Below, in pieces: positions 61,956 through 64,000 of a stretch of 64,000 nt of DNA. Within the stretch, counting starts at the first letter, position 1, and each line of letters opens with the position of its first letter. Made by a program: the position numbers and the translations under genes. This DNA comes from Brevundimonas sp. (GTDB taxonomy: Bacteria > Pseudomonadota > Alphaproteobacteria > Caulobacterales > Caulobacteraceae): positions 1-64,000 of the forward strand of contig NZ_QFNM01000009.1 of the NCBI RefSeq assembly GCF_003248455.1, given 5' to 3'. Under the pieces are notes generated by a model. The model was given only the letters and a program-made list of their open reading frames with translations, did not search any database and was not told the origin of the DNA.

Positions 61956-64000
61956 CGAGCCCGGCCGGGCGGCGGTCGGGCGGCGTCTTCGCCCGCGCCC
62001 TGCGCGCCGAGATCGCGCACCTGGCCCGCAGCCGCTGGGACCAAGTCCTGCTGGTCGTCATGCCCTTGGCGCTGCTGGGCGCGGTCGCGGCCATGCTGTT
62101 CCAAGGCGTGGTGCGCGACGCGCCGGTCGCGGTGGTGGACCAGGATCATTCCGCCTTCAGCCGCGCCGCCATCCGCAACATGCAGTCCAGTCCAGGCCTG
62201 CGCGTCGTGGCTCAGCCCCCCGATCTCCAGGCCGCCTGGCCCCTGATGCGCGCGGGCCGAATCTACAGCGTCGCCTATATTCCCAAGGGGATCGAGCGGA
62301 ACGCCTTTCGTCAGTCCGACGCCCTGATCGTCTATTACAACGGCGCCTTCCAGACCGTCGGGGCGCTGGCGTCCACGGCCCAGACCCTCGCCCTGGCCGA
62401 GGCGGCCGCGCCGATGATCCTGGAACGGGCGCGCGCCGCCGGCCTACCCGCCGCCGAGGTGAAACCGCCGGCCGTGCAGGTCACGCTGCTGGGCAATCCC
62501 CAGCTCAGTTTCGAACTGTTCCTGGGCGGCCTGATCGCGCCGGGCGTGCTGCATCTGCTGATGGCCTGCGCAGCGGTGATGGGCGTGGGGCGCGAGTTGC
62601 GCGGCGGATCTCTGATGGCCTGGTCGGCGCGAATGGACGGCCGGCTGGCGGCCGCCCTGGCCGGCAAGCTGACGCCTTATGTCGTCGTCTTCACCCTGTG
62701 GGGCCTGGCCTGGATCGCCTGGCTGTGCGGCTGGCGCGGTTGGGGGGTCGAAGGCAGTCTTGCCATGCTGGCCGCCGGCCTGGTCGCGCTGATGGCCGTG
62801 ACGGCGGCGCTGTCGGCCCTGCTGGTCGCCCTGACCGGCGACATGGACGTCGCTTTTTCGGCCACCGCCATCTACGCCGGGGCCGCCATCGCCTTTTCGA
62901 ACGGCACCCTTCCCCTGAACCACGGTCCGGTCTTTTCACAGGTCTGGAGCGCCATCCTGCCCTTCACCCACTATCTGCGTCTGCAGAGCCAGCAGATGGT
63001 GCTGGGGTCCGACCTGGCCGCCTCGCTGCCGTCCCTGCTGATCCTGGCGGGCGTCGCCCTGGCCGCCTTCGCCCTGGCCGTTCCCCTGGCGCACCGTCTG
63101 GCCCGCCGGGCGCCCAAGGCGGAAGATTTAAGCCTGGAACTGCCGCCCCGCAGCTTCGGCGGCGCCTTCCTGGGCGGCTTGGCAGGGATTTTCAAACATC
63201 GCCCCCTGTCCAGCACCCTGCTGCTGGCGGTCGTCGCCTACGCCTTCTACTATCCGCTGGCCTATGCCGGTCAGACGCCGGTCAAATTGCCGCTGGCTAT
63301 CGTGGATCAGGACGACTCCGCCCTTAGCCGCCGACTGGTGAGGGAGATCGCCGCCACCCAGGCCCTGGACCCCGTGGCCATCGTTCGATCCCCCGACGAG
63401 GCCGAGCGGATGATGCGCAACGGTCGGGTCGACGCCGTCCTGAACATCCCGTCCCGCTTCGAGGCCAGCCTGGTCCACGGCGACCCCAAGGGCGTGGGCC
63501 TTTATCTGAACGGCGCCTATCTGGTTCGCGTGACGGCGATGGGCAAGGCCCTGGCCGGCGCGGCGGCGGCGGCGGCCGAACACGCCCTGACCCCCGTATC
63601 GGAGGCCGCGCGCCTGGCCGAACGCGCCCCGTCCGTGGTGCAGCGCCCGCTCTACAACACCGCTGAAGGCTACGGGAGCTACGCCGTGCCGGCGGTCAGC
63701 GCCATCATCCTGCAACAGACCCTGCTGCTGGGCGCGGCCTTGTTCGCGGGCCTGCGGCGCGAGACCGGCGCACAGCCTCTGGCCTTGTGGGGCTTTCTGG
63801 GCCTGTGGGCGGCGCTGACCACGGTGGGCTGCCTGTCCAGCCTGTTCTATTTCGGCTTCGTCTTCTGGTTTCAGGACTACCCCCGGATGGGCGACCTGGC
63901 GGGAGTGCTGCTGGCCACGCCGATCTTCGCGGCGGGCGTATCGGCCCTGGGACTGGCCATCGGCAGCCTGTTCGACCGGCACGAGCGGGCCATGCAGATC
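61952..64000 (+). CDS. ABC-2 type permease with two tandem permease units in one chain (partial)
   Basis: The frame is open from the GTG at 61952 (GTGA overlap with HlyD) to the window end, 683 codons with no stop. It contains two homologous halves. Each has a first helix, an extracytoplasmic domain with a matching block (VAVVDQDHSAFSRAAIRNMQ in the first, LAIVDQDDSALSRRLVREIA in the second) and further membrane helices of the ABC-2/YhiH-YbhS type. The second half starts at about residue 405. Export of a drug, lipid or polymer together with HlyD and TolC is likely. No ATP-binding gene is in the window; it may lie downstream. The C terminus is missing. Confidence 0.85.
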   Translation, partial: MTSPAGRRSGGVFARALRAEIAHLARSRWDQVLLVVMPLALLGAVAAMLFQGVVRDAPVAVVDQDHSAFSRAAIRNMQSSPGLRVVAQPPDLQAAWPLMRAGRIYSVAYIPKGIERNAFRQSDALIVYYNGAFQTVGALASTAQTLALAEAAAPMILERARAAGLPAAEVKPPAVQVTLLGNPQLSFELFLGGLIAPGVLHLLMACAAVMGVGRELRGGSLMAWSARMDGRLAAALAGKLTPYVVVFTLWGLAWIAWLCGWRGWGVEGSLAMLAAGLVALMAVTAALSALLVALTGDMDVAFSATAIYAGAAIAFSNGTLPLNHGPVFSQVWSAILPFTHYLRLQSQQMVLGSDLAASLPSLLILAGVALAAFALAVPLAHRLARRAPKAEDLSLELPPRSFGGAFLGGLAGIFKHRPLSSTLLLAVVAYAFYYPLAYAGQTPVKLPLAIVDQDDSALSRRLVREIAATQALDPVAIVRSPDEAERMMRNGRVDAVLNIPSRFEASLVHGDPKGVGLYLNGAYLVRVTAMGKALAGAAAAAAEHALTPVSEAARLAERAPSVVQRPLYNTAEGYGSYAVPAVSAIILQQTLLLGAALFAGLRRETGAQPLALWGFLGLWAALTTVGCLSSLFYFGFVFWFQDYPRMGDLAGVLLATPIFAAGVSALGLAIGSLFDRHERAMQI

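Overview
The window reads as a stretch of a high-GC alphaproteobacterial chromosome, most likely from the Caulobacterales and close to Brevundimonas or Caulobacter. This assignment is inference. It rests on tandem FljK-like flagellins with sigma-54 promoters and FlbD-type palindromes, an ScfR/PccR-type regulator beside the propionyl-CoA genes, a bamD-recN neighbourhood, very GC-rich codon use and many GTG/TTG starts. Nearly all sequence is coding. I found no tRNA, rRNA, CRISPR array, insertion sequence or replication origin.

Layout. 1-2.3 kb: three tandem flagellin genes (the first cut by the window edge), each behind the same leader of three small hairpins. 2.3-5.2 kb: a translationally coupled phage-type cassette on the same strand, with a glycine-rich DUF2793 tail fibre, a 51-aa protein, a holin-like protein, an M15 endolysin and overlapping Rz/Rz1-like spanins. 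It looks like an unlinked gene-transfer-agent or prophage lysis/adhesion locus. 5.3-16 kb: housekeeping genes (DUF4112, EEP phosphatase, DUF1285-Nudix-CCA operon, OmpW, GNAT, enoyl-CoA hydratase, metallo-hydrolase, a secreted three-repeat protein, exonuclease III). 16.0-16.5 kb: a gene-free region rich in repeats. 16.5-20 kb: recN and bamD with a BrnT/BrnA toxin-antitoxin pair between them. 20-25 kb: prs, a lipoprotein, then isocitrate lyase with a divergent ScfR-like regulator. 25-31.5 kb: two paralogous M28 lipoprotein peptidases and the cytochrome bc1 operon petABC. 31.7-43.7 kb: trmL, a DUF2726 protein, hemF, LysR/YeiH, a glutamine amidotransferase, rlmJ, topoisomerase IB, a TonB receptor and the threonine-degrading kbl-tdh pair. 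43.7-54.2 kb: an MliC-DUF4232 lipoprotein and a complete propionyl-CoA to succinyl-CoA operon (pccB, an unknown gene, pccA, mutA, mutB, mce) with a divergent PccR-like regulator. 54.2-64 kb: an oxidoreductase, rnhB, an orphan DNA adenine methylase, a PoxB-like pyruvate oxidase, and a TolC/HlyD/ABC-2 permease export operon running off the right edge.

How genes work together. The acetyl-CoA/propionyl-CoA theme is strong: enoyl-CoA hydratase, glyoxylate-shunt isocitrate lyase and the methylmalonyl-CoA route are all here, and the last two each face a regulator of the same family. The DNA between each regulator and its target carries a different candidate operator. The most unusual items are the conserved triple-hairpin flagellin leaders, the coupled lysis/tail-fibre cassette with a hairpin covering its first ribosome binding site, a toxin-antitoxin pair between bamD and recN, an unknown gene inside the propionyl-CoA operon, and a single-chain protein holding two ABC-2 permease units.
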